This document shows, piece after piece, positions 8,972-17,270 of a stretch of 52,180 nucleotides of DNA. This stretch comes from Prolixibacteraceae bacterium (GTDB lineage Bacteria; Bacteroidota; Bacteroidia; Bacteroidales; Prolixibacteraceae): assembly GCA_019459525.1 (NCBI GenBank), contig JAIBEY010000075.1, forward strand, positions 1 to 52,180, in the 5' to 3' direction. The notes beneath the pieces are model-generated. The model saw only the letters and a list, made by a program, of their open reading frames with translations. It searched no databases and was not told where the DNA came from. The translations under genes and the position numbers were made by a program. Numbering within the stretch: position 1 is the first letter of the stretch; each line of letters begins with the position of its first letter.

Positions 8972-10411
8972 CTATGCAAACATCAAATAATAAGTTGCTA
9001 TGCCGGAAAAATAACCTGCAAGAGCCAACAGGCTTACTTTTTTCAGGTACCAGATAAAATCAATTTTCTCGATCCCCATAGCAGCAACTCCGGCAGCAGA
9101 ACCAATGATCAGGATACTACCACCGGTTCCGGCGCAAAAAGCAAGCAATTCCCAAAAAGTTCCATCCTGAACAAACATGGCTTCATAACCCGATGCTCCA
9201 GGCAATGCAATGTCGTACATTCCCATTGCCCCGGCAACCAGAGGCACATTATCGACGATTGAAGACAATATCCCAATTGCAACATTGATGGTATAAACAT
9301 TCCCGAGGTTATCGTTTAACCAACTCGCCATGATATTAAGATGGCCAACTGATTGCAAACAAGCAACGGCAGACAAAATGCCCAGGAAAAACAAAACGGT
9401 AGGCGTATCAACTTTTCGGATAATATTAAACACTTTGAGTTTTCCGGTAACCTCCGCAGGTTTCGAGCTATGTAGAATTTCCGTAAGTACCCAAAGCACT
9501 CCCAAACCAAACAACATTCCCATATAAGGAGGCAGATGAGTTATCGTTTTAAAAACCGGGACGAATAATAATACGCCAACGCCAGTTATAAATACGATTA
9601 TCCGCTCTGTTGATGTTGCAAACGTTGACTCTTTTCCCATACTTTTGGGTCTTCCAATTTTTCCTTTCATAAAAAAGGAAATAATTACAAGTGGAACAAT
9701 AATACTTACGACACTAGGCAGGAAAACGTTGGCCATGATTGATCCGGCAGTTACCTGCCCCCCAATCCACAACATGATGGTGGTAACATCACCAATTGGC
9801 GACCAGGCTCCTCCGGAATTAGCCGCAAGCACAACCATCGAAACAAAAAACCACCTGGTTTTCTGGTCGTCAATAAGCTTTTTGAGCAGGGCAACCATAA
9901 CAATAGTGGTAGTTAAATTATCCAGTACCGCTGACATGAAGAAAGTTATCACTGCAATGATCCACAGTAACTTAACTTTATTGGTTGTTGTAATTTTATC
10001 AGTAATCACCTTGAACCCTTCGTGCTGGTCAATAATTTCGACAATGGTCATGGCACCAAGCAAAAAGAACAAAATCTCAGCAATTTCTATCAAATGATGC
10101 TCAAGCTCCTCAACAACAAAATGATAAGGCTGAGCCAGCACGCTAATTTTTTCGGCCCACGCTGAATTGATCCACTCCGACTCCGGGATAGTTGGCTTGA
10201 TATGATCGATAATACTTTGTGCCTGAAGACTAAACTCCTGCCACGAGGGACTAAATCCAAGTTGCAAAAGATTACTTGAATTCAGGATATAAACCGTCCA
10301 GGTTAAAACACCTATCAGCAAGGCGGTGGCTGCTTTATCAATTTTTAACGGATGTTCAAGAGCAATCGCTATATACCCCAAAACAAAAATGAATAGAATC
10401 AGGTAGAACAT
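8972..10411 (-). CDS. nhaD: Sodium:proton antiporter, NhaD type
   Basis: 479 residues, about 12 hydrophobic segments. It belongs to the NhaD branch of the ion transporter superfamily, which exchanges cytoplasmic sodium for external protons. Typical stretches are VLDNLTTTIVMVALL, NSGGAWSPIGDVTTIMLW and SSIVDNVPLVAGAMGMYD, where the conserved Asp/Asn/Thr residues of NhaD lie. A residue 60-115 loop is hydrophilic. It is monocistronic. A role in sodium balance fits a cell that also encodes a sodium-pumping decarboxylase in this window. A shorter homologue is at 30901-32199. Confidence 0.9.
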   Translation of the reverse strand: MFYLILFIFVLGYIAIALEHPLKIDKAATALLIGVLTWTVYILNSSNLLQLGFSPSWQEFSLQAQSIIDHIKPTIPESEWINSAWAEKISVLAQPYHFVVEELEHHLIEIAEILFFLLGAMTIVEIIDQHEGFKVITDKITTTNKVKLLWIIAVITFFMSAVLDNLTTTIVMVALLKKLIDDQKTRWFFVSMVVLAANSGGAWSPIGDVTTIMLWIGGQVTAGSIMANVFLPSVVSIIVPLVIISFFMKGKIGRPKSMGKESTFATSTERIIVFITGVGVLLFVPVFKTITHLPPYMGMLFGLGVLWVLTEILHSSKPAEVTGKLKVFNIIRKVDTPTVLFFLGILSAVACLQSVGHLNIMASWLNDNLGNVYTINVAIGILSSIVDNVPLVAGAMGMYDIALPGASGYEAMFVQDGTFWELLAFCAGTGGSILIIGSAAGVAAMGIEKIDFIWYLKKVSLLALAGYFSGIATYYLMFA

Positions 10412-10693
10412 ACATTTACATTTTAAATTTCAAACTAAAGTTACTGATTAAGAAATAAATGATATTAAATTAGGTGTTAACAAGAAATCCAAATATAACA
10501 TTTAAGGTTAACCGTACATTTTTGTGAAAAGCTTATTTTCTTCAAAATAAAAGATAACCCCAGCGAAAACCTAAAATCGAAATCGAAAGATAATAAATTC
10601 GACCAAAATACAAACGGATGCCACTGAGATCTAAAAGTTGCTATTTGTTTGTTTTTGTTCCGGTTTTCGGTGTGAGTATATCAATGATTCTGG
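10412..10693. other. Non-coding stretch upstream of nhaD
   Basis: About 280 bp, AT-rich, between the nhaD start and the terminator of the small leftward gene. The nhaD promoter should be here. The near-match TTAGTTTG (minus strand, about 10432-10439) is one base off the consensus spacing. Nothing else recognised. Confidence 0.4.
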
Positions 10694-10733
10694 CATAAAA
10701 AAAGATACTATGAGCAAAACCCGTAGTATCTTT
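10694..10733 (-). terminator. Rho-independent terminator of the 37-residue membrane protein gene
   Basis: AAAGATACTA (10701-10710) pairs with TAGTATCTTT (10724-10733). Read on the minus strand the hairpin is followed by seven T. It lies 43 bp past the small ORF's stop and serves no other leftward gene. Confidence 0.8.
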
Positions 10734-10775
10734 AAATAAAAGTGACAAACCATTTATTCACTGACGAACAGCAGA

Positions 10776-10889
10776 TTACTTATACAGAACTTCTGGAAAC
10801 CCAATTAGTTTTAATACTATAAAAATAATGATGATGCCAGCAAGATAAAGCAATGCACCGTATTTGTTTACGAATTTATTCTTTTCCAT
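10776..10889 (-). CDS. Small single-span membrane protein (37 residues)
   Basis: The ORF begins MEKNKFVNKYGALLYLAG and continues into one hydrophobic helix rich in Ile/Val/Leu (residues ~11-28), ending GFPEVLYK. Basic residues precede the helix, so the N-terminus is predicted cytoplasmic. Three independent signs support a gene: a TAGCTTTG promoter box upstream on the same strand, a strong terminator downstream, and a coherent membrane-protein composition. It is divergent from the first two-component system and shares its control region, so it may be a target or accessory of that system. Function unknown. Confidence 0.65.
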   Translation of the reverse strand: MEKNKFVNKYGALLYLAGIIIIFIVLKLIGFPEVLYK

Positions 10890-10919
10890 GATCTGATTTT
10901 TTTTGTAATTAATCTGACT

Positions 10920-10927
10920 CAAAGCTA
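10920..10927 (-). promoter_or_regulatory. TAnnTTTG promoter box of the 37-residue membrane protein
   Basis: The plus-strand CAAAGCTA reads TAGCTTTG on the minus strand, matching the Bacteroidota -7 consensus. It is 30 bp from the start codon. Confidence 0.6.
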
Positions 10928-10947
10928 GGTCTGTAATGAAGACAGCA

Positions 10948-10967
10948 GATTAAAGAACGATTAAAAT
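10948..10967 (+). promoter_or_regulatory. Two 11-bp-phased direct repeats, probable response-regulator boxes
   Basis: GATTAAA occurs at 10948 and again at 10959, exactly 11 bp apart, about one helical turn. That is the usual layout of OmpR-family binding sites. They lie between the small-ORF promoter and the promoter of the first two-component system, and resemble the TTAGAAAAT boxes of the second system. Confidence 0.45.
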
Positions 10968-11006
10968 TGAAAAAGAAAACTCGTTGAAAGCAGGATTTAC
11001 TTCAAT

Positions 11007-11022
11007 TTGTGTCTTAGTTTTG
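11007..11022 (+). promoter_or_regulatory. Promoter element of two-component system 1
   Basis: TTGTGTCTTAGTTTTG ends in TAGTTTTG, a TAnnTTTG box, 65 bp upstream of the ATG. The same 16 bases with one change precede the second two-component system (13528-13543). Confidence 0.6.
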
Positions 11023-11087
11023 TATAATGTCTGTAGTTAAGATCAATTCTTTGCTGAGAGTAGAAAAAGTATAAAAACATTTCGAAT

Positions 11088-11777
11088 ATGAATCACGAGC
11101 ATACCAGGATACTTGTCGTAGAGGACGAACCAAAGGTTGCCTCATTTGTCAAACGCGGACTGGAGGAAAACGGATTCACCTGTGAAATTGCATTTGATGG
11201 TTTATCCGGGAAACGGATGTTTTATTCGGGCAATTACGAATTACTTATTCTCGACATTAATATTCCCTACAAAAATGGGATTGAGTTGTGTAAGGAAATC
11301 AGGAGCACCAACAAAAAAATCCCGATTATCATGCTGACAGCACTGGGAACTACCGAAGACAAACTTTTGGGCTTCGATTCGGGCGCCGACGACTATTTGG
11401 TGAAACCGTTTGAATTTCGCGAGTTACTTGCACGTATCCGATCTCTTTTAAAACGGATTTCAATTGCTGAAACGGGTGAAAACATGCTTACATTTCTTGA
11501 CCTTGAGGTGAATCTCAATACCTATGAGGTCTTTCGCGGCGAAAAGAAAATTGATCTGACACAAAAAGAATTTGCCTTATTGGTGTATTTACTTCAAAAT
11601 AAAGGTCGGGTTTTATCCAGAATAGATATTGCTGAAAACGTATGGGGTATCAATTTCGATACCGGAACGAATATTATTGATGTTTATGTGAATTTCCTTC
11701 GCAAAAAAATTGATAAGGATTTTCCGCATAAACTTATTCATACCCAAACCGGTGTAGGCTATATCCTAAAAGCTTAA
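11088..11777 (+). CDS. OmpR-family response regulator (system 1)
   Basis: 229 residues. The receiver domain has acidic residues E12/D13, phosphoacceptor D56 in LLILDIN, switch T84 and K106 in LVKPF. The C-terminal winged-helix DNA-binding domain (~130-229) ends in the family signature GTNIIDVYVNFLRKKID. It should bind direct repeats when phosphorylated by the kinase four bases downstream. Its closest relative in the window is the regulator at 13546, suggesting a tandem duplication. The signal is unknown. Confidence 0.95.
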   Translation: MNHEHTRILVVEDEPKVASFVKRGLEENGFTCEIAFDGLSGKRMFYSGNYELLILDINIPYKNGIELCKEIRSTNKKIPIIMLTALGTTEDKLLGFDSGADDYLVKPFEFRELLARIRSLLKRISIAETGENMLTFLDLEVNLNTYEVFRGEKKIDLTQKEFALLVYLLQNKGRVLSRIDIAENVWGINFDTGTNIIDVYVNFLRKKIDKDFPHKLIHTQTGVGYILKA

Positions 11778-11781
11778 ACGT

Positions 11782-13161
11782 ATGAAACTCAATATTCGCT
11801 CGCGTCTCACGATTCAATTCACGTACATCGTCACCTCCGTTCTCATACTCTTTTCACTAATTATTTATTATTTCTCGGCCAGTTACCGCGAGGCCGAATT
11901 TTATTCCCGACTGGAAAAAAAAGCATTGACCACCGCAAAACTATTGATCGAGGTTAAAGAAGTGGATTATAACCTGCTAAAAATTATCGATAGGAATACA
12001 TTAAACGTACTGAATAAGGAAAAGGTAATCATCTACAACAATAAGGATCAATTGATTTATTATAGTTTAGACAATGATTCAATCCAAAATTATTCAAAAA
12101 CTTTTCTTGACCAAATAAGACTTTTAAAAAACATACGCTACCACGAAGGCCGGAATGAAGCTATTGGGATAATTTTTACGCTCAATGAAGAGCAATACAT
12201 TGTAATTGCCTCGGCATTCGACAACTACGGAAGGAGTAAACTACAAAACCTGATATGGATCATTTTGGTTGGGTTCCTGGTCAGTATTGGATTAACCGTT
12301 TTCGTTGGCCGGATATACGCAACCAAAGCGCTTAAACCCATGTCGGACGTAGTAAAGCAGGTAGATAAAATAACCATTTCCAGTTTGGATATGCGGGTGA
12401 ATGAAGGAAATGGAACTGATGAAATTGCGCAACTTGCCATCACTTTTAATCAAATGCTGGAAAGGCTGGAATCTGCATTTGAGATGCAACGAAGTTTTGT
12501 TTCAAACGCATCTCACGAACTACGCACTCCGCTAACTTCCATTACCGGACAAATAGAAGTTTCGCTGATGAAATCAAGAACCCGGGAAGAGTATGAAGCT
12601 ATTTTAGAATCGGTACTTGAAGATATCAAAAATCTGAACGCACTTTCCAACGGGCTACTCGATTTAGCCAAAGCAAGTTCCGACATTTCGGCCATCGCAC
12701 TTCACACCCTGCGTATTGATGAAATTCTATGGGAAACCAGGGATGAACTCATTGGGAGAAAAAAAGACTACAAAATTTCAATCGCGTTTAGCGAGCCGCT
12801 AGAAGACGAAAAAGAACTAACGATGCTTGGCAACCACCACTTACTAAAAACAGCCATTATAAACCTGATGGACAATGCCTGTAAGTTTTCGCCGGATAAA
12901 TCAGTCGAAATATTTTTATCGGTTAAGGGCAAATACCTTGTTGCACAGTTTATTGATAAAGGCATGGGAATAGACAATGAAGATATAGGAAAGATATTTC
13001 AGCCCTTCTTCAGGTCAAAAAATGTAAAAAATATTGCAGGAAACGGGCTGGGGCTTTCACTTACAGCTAAAATCATCCAGCTACACCGTGGAACAATATC
13101 CATAGAATCCCAGCTTCGGGAAGGAACAAAAGTTACAGTCTGCATTCCGTTTTTGTCCTGA
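11782..13161 (+). CDS. Sensor histidine kinase (system 1)
   Basis: 459 residues. TM1 (~8-32), a periplasmic sensor region of about 120 residues, TM2 (~155-177), a HAMP linker, HisKA with the phospho-His in FVSNASHELRTPL, then HATPase_c with N box DNACKFS, G1 DKGMGI and G2 GNGLGLS. It phosphorylates the regulator encoded 4 bp upstream. The periplasmic domain has no motif that reveals the ligand. A terminator follows at 13220. Confidence 0.95.
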   Translation: MKLNIRSRLTIQFTYIVTSVLILFSLIIYYFSASYREAEFYSRLEKKALTTAKLLIEVKEVDYNLLKIIDRNTLNVLNKEKVIIYNNKDQLIYYSLDNDSIQNYSKTFLDQIRLLKNIRYHEGRNEAIGIIFTLNEEQYIVIASAFDNYGRSKLQNLIWIILVGFLVSIGLTVFVGRIYATKALKPMSDVVKQVDKITISSLDMRVNEGNGTDEIAQLAITFNQMLERLESAFEMQRSFVSNASHELRTPLTSITGQIEVSLMKSRTREEYEAILESVLEDIKNLNALSNGLLDLAKASSDISAIALHTLRIDEILWETRDELIGRKKDYKISIAFSEPLEDEKELTMLGNHHLLKTAIINLMDNACKFSPDKSVEIFLSVKGKYLVAQFIDKGMGIDNEDIGKIFQPFFRSKNVKNIAGNGLGLSLTAKIIQLHRGTISIESQLREGTKVTVCIPFLS

Positions 13162-13219
13162 TTGCAATCGGATAGCCACATTTGTCGGGTGAAGAAATCC
13201 CTATACCTATAAAATCAAA

Positions 13220-13250
13220 ATACCGTGGGTTGAATCCACGGTATTTTTGA
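13220..13250 (+). terminator. Rho-independent terminator after two-component system 1
   Basis: ATACCGTGG (13220-13228) pairs with CCACGGTAT (13236-13244) and is followed by TTTTT. Confidence 0.85.
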
Positions 13251-13471
13251 AAATTTCAACAACTTCTGCAACTTTCCTTACAGAGTGATAGAGAAAACCC
13301 TAAAAAAATTAAACAATTGAGTATGTAAAAAACAAATGTGTATGAACAATATGGTGCTAAAATCGCAATCAAATCATCAACAGGAAACCATTTAAATAAT
13401 TAATACGTTTAGGTTTAAATAGTTTTCCTATTAGACGATACAAATCTACATCTACAAACCAATTTTGTCGG

Positions 13472-13513
13472 TTAGAGGGTAGTTAGAAAATTATTAGAAA
13501 ATCATTAGAATCA
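13472..13513 (+). promoter_or_regulatory. Four 11-bp-phased TTAGAnnnT repeats upstream of two-component system 2
   Basis: TTAGAGGGT (13472), TTAGAAAAT (13483), TTAGAAAAT (13494) and TTAGAATCA (13505) start exactly 11 bp apart, each on the same face of the helix. This is a typical tandem operator for an OmpR-family regulator. It ends 15 bp before the promoter element at 13528. The simplest reading is autoregulation or cross-regulation by the neighbouring paralogues. Confidence 0.6.
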
Positions 13514-13527
13514 AATTTTATTGCTCA

Positions 13528-13543
13528 TTGTGTCGTAGTTTTG
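13528..13543 (+). promoter_or_regulatory. Promoter-like element of two-component system 2
   Basis: TTGTGTCGTAGTTTTG differs by one base from the element at 11007-11022 and ends in TAGTTTTG. It lies only 2 bp before the ATG at 13546. If it is a true promoter, the message would begin at or inside the first codons. Confidence 0.5.
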
Positions 13544-13545
13544 CC

Positions 13546-14256
13546 ATGAAAATAAACAGTAGAATTTTGGAAACACACCTATTAATTGTTGAAGACGAGT
13601 TACGCCTGGCAGAGATTATCCAAAAGCAGTTGCAGGAATCTGGCTTTAAAGCAGATGTGGCAAACGACGGGTATGTTGGCAAACGAATGATGGAAAATTT
13701 CGATTACGATCTCGTTATTCTTGACATTAATTTGCCTTTGATGAATGGGTACGAGCTATGTAAAGAAATTCGGAAAAAGGACAACAAAATTCCAATTATC
13801 ATGCTTACAGCCCTTGGCGCACCCGACAATAAACTGATAGGATTTGAAGCCGGGGCCGACGACTATGTACTTAAACCCTTTGATTTCAGGGAACTACTTG
13901 CCAGAATAAATGTCTTCCTGAAAAGAAAAAACATTACCATTCCCGAATTCAGGATATTAAATATTGCTGATTTCGAGATGAATCTGGATACCAAAACAGC
14001 CACCCGGGCAGGCAAAAAAATTGACTTGACATCGAAAGAATTTGCTTTGATGGAAACCTTCCTGCTGAATAAAAATAAACTTTTATCTCGTGAGTTTATT
14101 ATTGAGAAGGTTTGGGATCTGGACTTTGAAACCGGCACAAATATTATTGATGTGTATGTAAATTACCTGAGGAAGAAAATCGATAAAGATTTTGAGCCCA
14201 AGATTATCCATACTAAATTTGGCTTTGGCTTTTATTGCAGCGAAAAAGAATTATAA
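13546..14256 (+). CDS. OmpR-family response regulator (system 2)
   Basis: 236 residues from the ATG at 13546 (MKINSRILETHLLIVEDE). Receiver: E16/D17, phosphoacceptor D60, K110 in VLKPF. The C-terminal winged helix carries GTNIIDVYVNYLRKKID, almost the same as system 1. The promoter-like element two bases upstream makes this start uncertain; a leaderless message or initiation at TTG 13570 would also be possible. It is paired with the kinase at 14371. Confidence 0.93.
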   Translation: MKINSRILETHLLIVEDELRLAEIIQKQLQESGFKADVANDGYVGKRMMENFDYDLVILDINLPLMNGYELCKEIRKKDNKIPIIMLTALGAPDNKLIGFEAGADDYVLKPFDFRELLARINVFLKRKNITIPEFRILNIADFEMNLDTKTATRAGKKIDLTSKEFALMETFLLNKNKLLSREFIIEKVWDLDFETGTNIIDVYVNYLRKKIDKDFEPKIIHTKFGFGFYCSEKEL

Positions 14257-14370
14257 GACCGGTTTCTGAAATAGCATGTTCAGGTTCCGGAACACTCTGT
14301 TAACGCAACATTTCGATGCAACGATTTGTGCCGAAAGACAGTAGGATTTACATCACTCACTTTGGATATT

Positions 14371-15726
14371 ATGAATATTAAAACACGATTATCCTTCCAG
14401 TTTACCTTTGTTGTCATAGGCATCCTACTTTTCTTTTCTGCATTGGTCTATTATTTTTCATTCACCAGCCAACGTTCTAAATTCAGGGAAAATCTCTTAG
14501 AAAAAGCACAAAATACGGCCATCCTGTTAATTAACGTCGAAGGGATTGACTCCACTTTACTAAAGAAAATTCATCAAACAACCAGTTCGCTTGCAGAGGA
14601 GGAAATTGCGCTTACCGACTCGGCAAACAACATCATTTACAGCAATCAAACACACTATTTATCGGATAAAATTATTCTCGAAAAGTCTTTTACATCAAGT
14701 CCTACTTACTTTTCACTAGGTCAAAAAGACGGGGTAAGCTATAATCACACGGTTGATAAAAAAGCCTATCATGTTTACGTTCTGGCTTATGATAATTCCA
14801 GGGCAGCAAGTTTAATTGAGCTGCGAACCATTCTGTTCTGGAGTATCCTCTTCAGTGTCTGGCTTTCCATCACTGCATCTTATTTCTTTTCAAAAATGGC
14901 CATAAGGCCCATTTCAAATATCATTTCGCAAGTAAAGAACATCAATTCATCAAAATTAAGCAGCAGGCTCAACGAAGGCCGACGCCGGGATGAAATAGAA
15001 CAATTGGCTATCACCTTCAACCAGATGTTATCTGATCTTGAGTTGGTATTTAAGAGTCAGAATGAATTTGTTTCAAATGCATCACACGAATTGAGAACCC
15101 CATTTGCCATTATGATTGCTGAATCGGATTACATTTTGGGAAAAGAGCATAAGCCTGAAGAATACACCCAGCATCTTTCCAAAATGGTTGACGACCTCCG
15201 TAAACTCAACGCGTTACTAAACAGCCTGTTGGAATTGGCTCAACTGAATCGAAACAACCAAATCCATTTATCTCCAACCCGTATTGATGAATTGATTTTC
15301 AATACCATTCAGTCGGTAAAAATAAAATACCCCGGAAGAAAAATATTACCAAAAATTGAATACTCCGAAAACGAGAACGACTTGTTAATAGCAGGAAACC
15401 AGGGATTACTGGAGATCGCATTAAAAAATCTGATTGATAATGCCTGTAAATTCTCGAATGGGGATGTTGAGGTAAAAATCTCAACCTCAGAAGAAACCAT
15501 AGCAGTGAATATCATCGATCATGGAATTGGAATTCCGGTTGACGAAATCGACAATATTTTTAAGCCATTCAGGAGAGGACGTAACGTAAAATACATCAGT
15601 GGTTTTGGCGTTGGCCTTTCCATTGTTGCCAAAATAATTGAACTACACGGAGCCACAATTAAGGTAGGAAGTACCGAAAATCAGGGAACTATATTTACGT
15701 TGCTGTTTGCCAATAAACAAACCTGA
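14371..15726 (+). CDS. Sensor histidine kinase (system 2)
   Basis: 451 residues from ATG 14371; an in-frame TTG at 14326 would add 15 residues that do not look like protein N-termini. Order: TM1, periplasmic region of ~125 residues, TM2, HAMP, HisKA with FVSNASHELRTPF, HATPase_c with DNACKFS, DHGIGI and GFGVGLS. Overall it parallels the kinase at 11782, but the sensor regions differ more than the catalytic parts, so the two systems may read different signals. The gap from its regulator is 114 bp, longer than in system 1. Confidence 0.94.
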   Translation: MNIKTRLSFQFTFVVIGILLFFSALVYYFSFTSQRSKFRENLLEKAQNTAILLINVEGIDSTLLKKIHQTTSSLAEEEIALTDSANNIIYSNQTHYLSDKIILEKSFTSSPTYFSLGQKDGVSYNHTVDKKAYHVYVLAYDNSRAASLIELRTILFWSILFSVWLSITASYFFSKMAIRPISNIISQVKNINSSKLSSRLNEGRRRDEIEQLAITFNQMLSDLELVFKSQNEFVSNASHELRTPFAIMIAESDYILGKEHKPEEYTQHLSKMVDDLRKLNALLNSLLELAQLNRNNQIHLSPTRIDELIFNTIQSVKIKYPGRKILPKIEYSENENDLLIAGNQGLLEIALKNLIDNACKFSNGDVEVKISTSEETIAVNIIDHGIGIPVDEIDNIFKPFRRGRNVKYISGFGVGLSIVAKIIELHGATIKVGSTENQGTIFTLLFANKQT

Positions 15727-15833
15727 TCACCTATCATCCCGGATTTGTGGGAACCTCCGGACAACGTTCACGTATCCAATAGTTAAACGATACAGTTATA
15801 TGACTGTTATTTTAAATTAAATACGACTCCGAG

Positions 15834-17213
15834 ATGATAACCGTAATAATCCCCACACTAAACGAAGAAGAACACATTGCCAACGTTATCAGTTTTGCAA
15901 AAAAACAGCCGAATGTAACCGAGGTTATTGTGGTTGACGACAAATCGCTTGACCGCACAGTACATATTGCCCGGCAAAATGGAGCCAGAGTGATTACCAG
16001 CACCAAACTTGGCAAAGGAGCTTCAATGAAAGATGGAATCCTCTGTTCGTCCAATGAAATAATAGCTTTTCTGGATGGAGATATCGATCCCTATCCTCAT
16101 TATACGGTTAAGCTTCTTACCGATCCTATTCTTAAAGGTGAAGCCGAATTTGTAAAATCATCGTTCAGCCGAAATGCTGGCCGGGTTACCGAACTCGTAG
16201 CCAAACCACTATTGAGCATTTTTTTCCCTGAACTACTCCGATTTAATCAACCCCTTAGCGGAATGATTGCCGGCAAAAAATCGCTTTTCCAAAAACTGGA
16301 TTTCAGAGACGATTACGGCGTTGACATTAGTATCCTGATTGATATGTACTTATTAAATACACGAATAAAAGAAGTAGAAATTGGGTATCTCGAAAACAAA
16401 AGCAAACCCTGGCAGGCACTTGGCAAAATGAGTAAAGAAGTGGCGCAAGCAATTATTATGAAAGCATCAAGTTCAAAAAATCCGCGATACAACTTCGAAG
16501 AATTGGGAGCACTCAACGAAATACGCTCGCAGATGGAATTTGCTCTTGAAAATCATCTTGGAGAACTCAACAAACTCGTTGTTTTCGATATGGATAATAC
16601 CATACTTAGAGGACGATTCATTGATACCTGTACCGAAGCATTTGGGTTGCGAGAAGATTTAATGAATATCCGCTCTTCGGAAACCGATGTAATTGCGTTG
16701 ACCAAGCGGATTGCAACTTTACTTAAAGGAAAAACAATCAATGAGCTGATTACCATTGCGGACAGCATCCCCATCGTTAATGGAACGAAAGAAATTGTTT
16801 CAGAGCTAAAAAACAGAGGCTATATCGTAGGTATAATTTCGGATAGCTATGATTGTATTACCAACCACATAAGGATAAAACTGGGAATGGATTTTTCGCT
16901 TTCAAACGAATTGGAGTTCTCAAAAAGTATATGTACCGGTGAAGTGAAAGTGCCGTCATTTCTTTTCAGTAATCCGAACAGTTTATGCAAACACTCCATT
17001 TGCAAAACCAATGCGCTGATAAACGTCCTGGAAAAATATAACATTAAAAGGGAAAACAGCATCGCCATCGGCGACAGCCTGAACGATCTTTGTATGATTA
17101 AAGAGGCAGGGCTTGGCATTGCCTTTTGCTCCAAAGATGAACTGGTAAACCATCATGCTGACGTGGTCATCTCGGCCCCTACTTTCGCCGAAATTTTAAA
17201 TCTTGCCAAATAG
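15834..17213 (+). CDS. Fused GpgS-like glycosyltransferase and HAD phosphatase
   Basis: 459 residues, two domains. Residues 1-~220 are a GT-A family 2 glycosyltransferase (IPTLNEEEHI, VVDDKSLD, metal-binding LDGDIDP). The stretch GRVTELVAKPLLSIFFPEL and the following QPLSG closely recall glucosyl-3-phosphoglycerate synthase (GpgS). Residues ~240-459 are a phosphoserine-phosphatase-like HAD domain (VFDMDNTILRG; ISDSYD; GDSLNDL). Together they could make glucosyl-3-phosphoglycerate and dephosphorylate it to glucosylglycerate, a compatible solute. The specificity is inferred. Undecaprenyl-phosphate glycosyltransfer is less likely because no membrane segment is present. Confidence 0.8.
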   Translation: MITVIIPTLNEEEHIANVISFAKKQPNVTEVIVVDDKSLDRTVHIARQNGARVITSTKLGKGASMKDGILCSSNEIIAFLDGDIDPYPHYTVKLLTDPILKGEAEFVKSSFSRNAGRVTELVAKPLLSIFFPELLRFNQPLSGMIAGKKSLFQKLDFRDDYGVDISILIDMYLLNTRIKEVEIGYLENKSKPWQALGKMSKEVAQAIIMKASSSKNPRYNFEELGALNEIRSQMEFALENHLGELNKLVVFDMDNTILRGRFIDTCTEAFGLREDLMNIRSSETDVIALTKRIATLLKGKTINELITIADSIPIVNGTKEIVSELKNRGYIVGIISDSYDCITNHIRIKLGMDFSLSNELEFSKSICTGEVKVPSFLFSNPNSLCKHSICKTNALINVLEKYNIKRENSIAIGDSLNDLCMIKEAGLGIAFCSKDELVNHHADVVISAPTFAEILNLAK

Positions 17214-17270
17214 AATTTGATTCGGCAAGTTGAACTGACGGGTTTGGCATTTCACCACCAAAATCAACTT

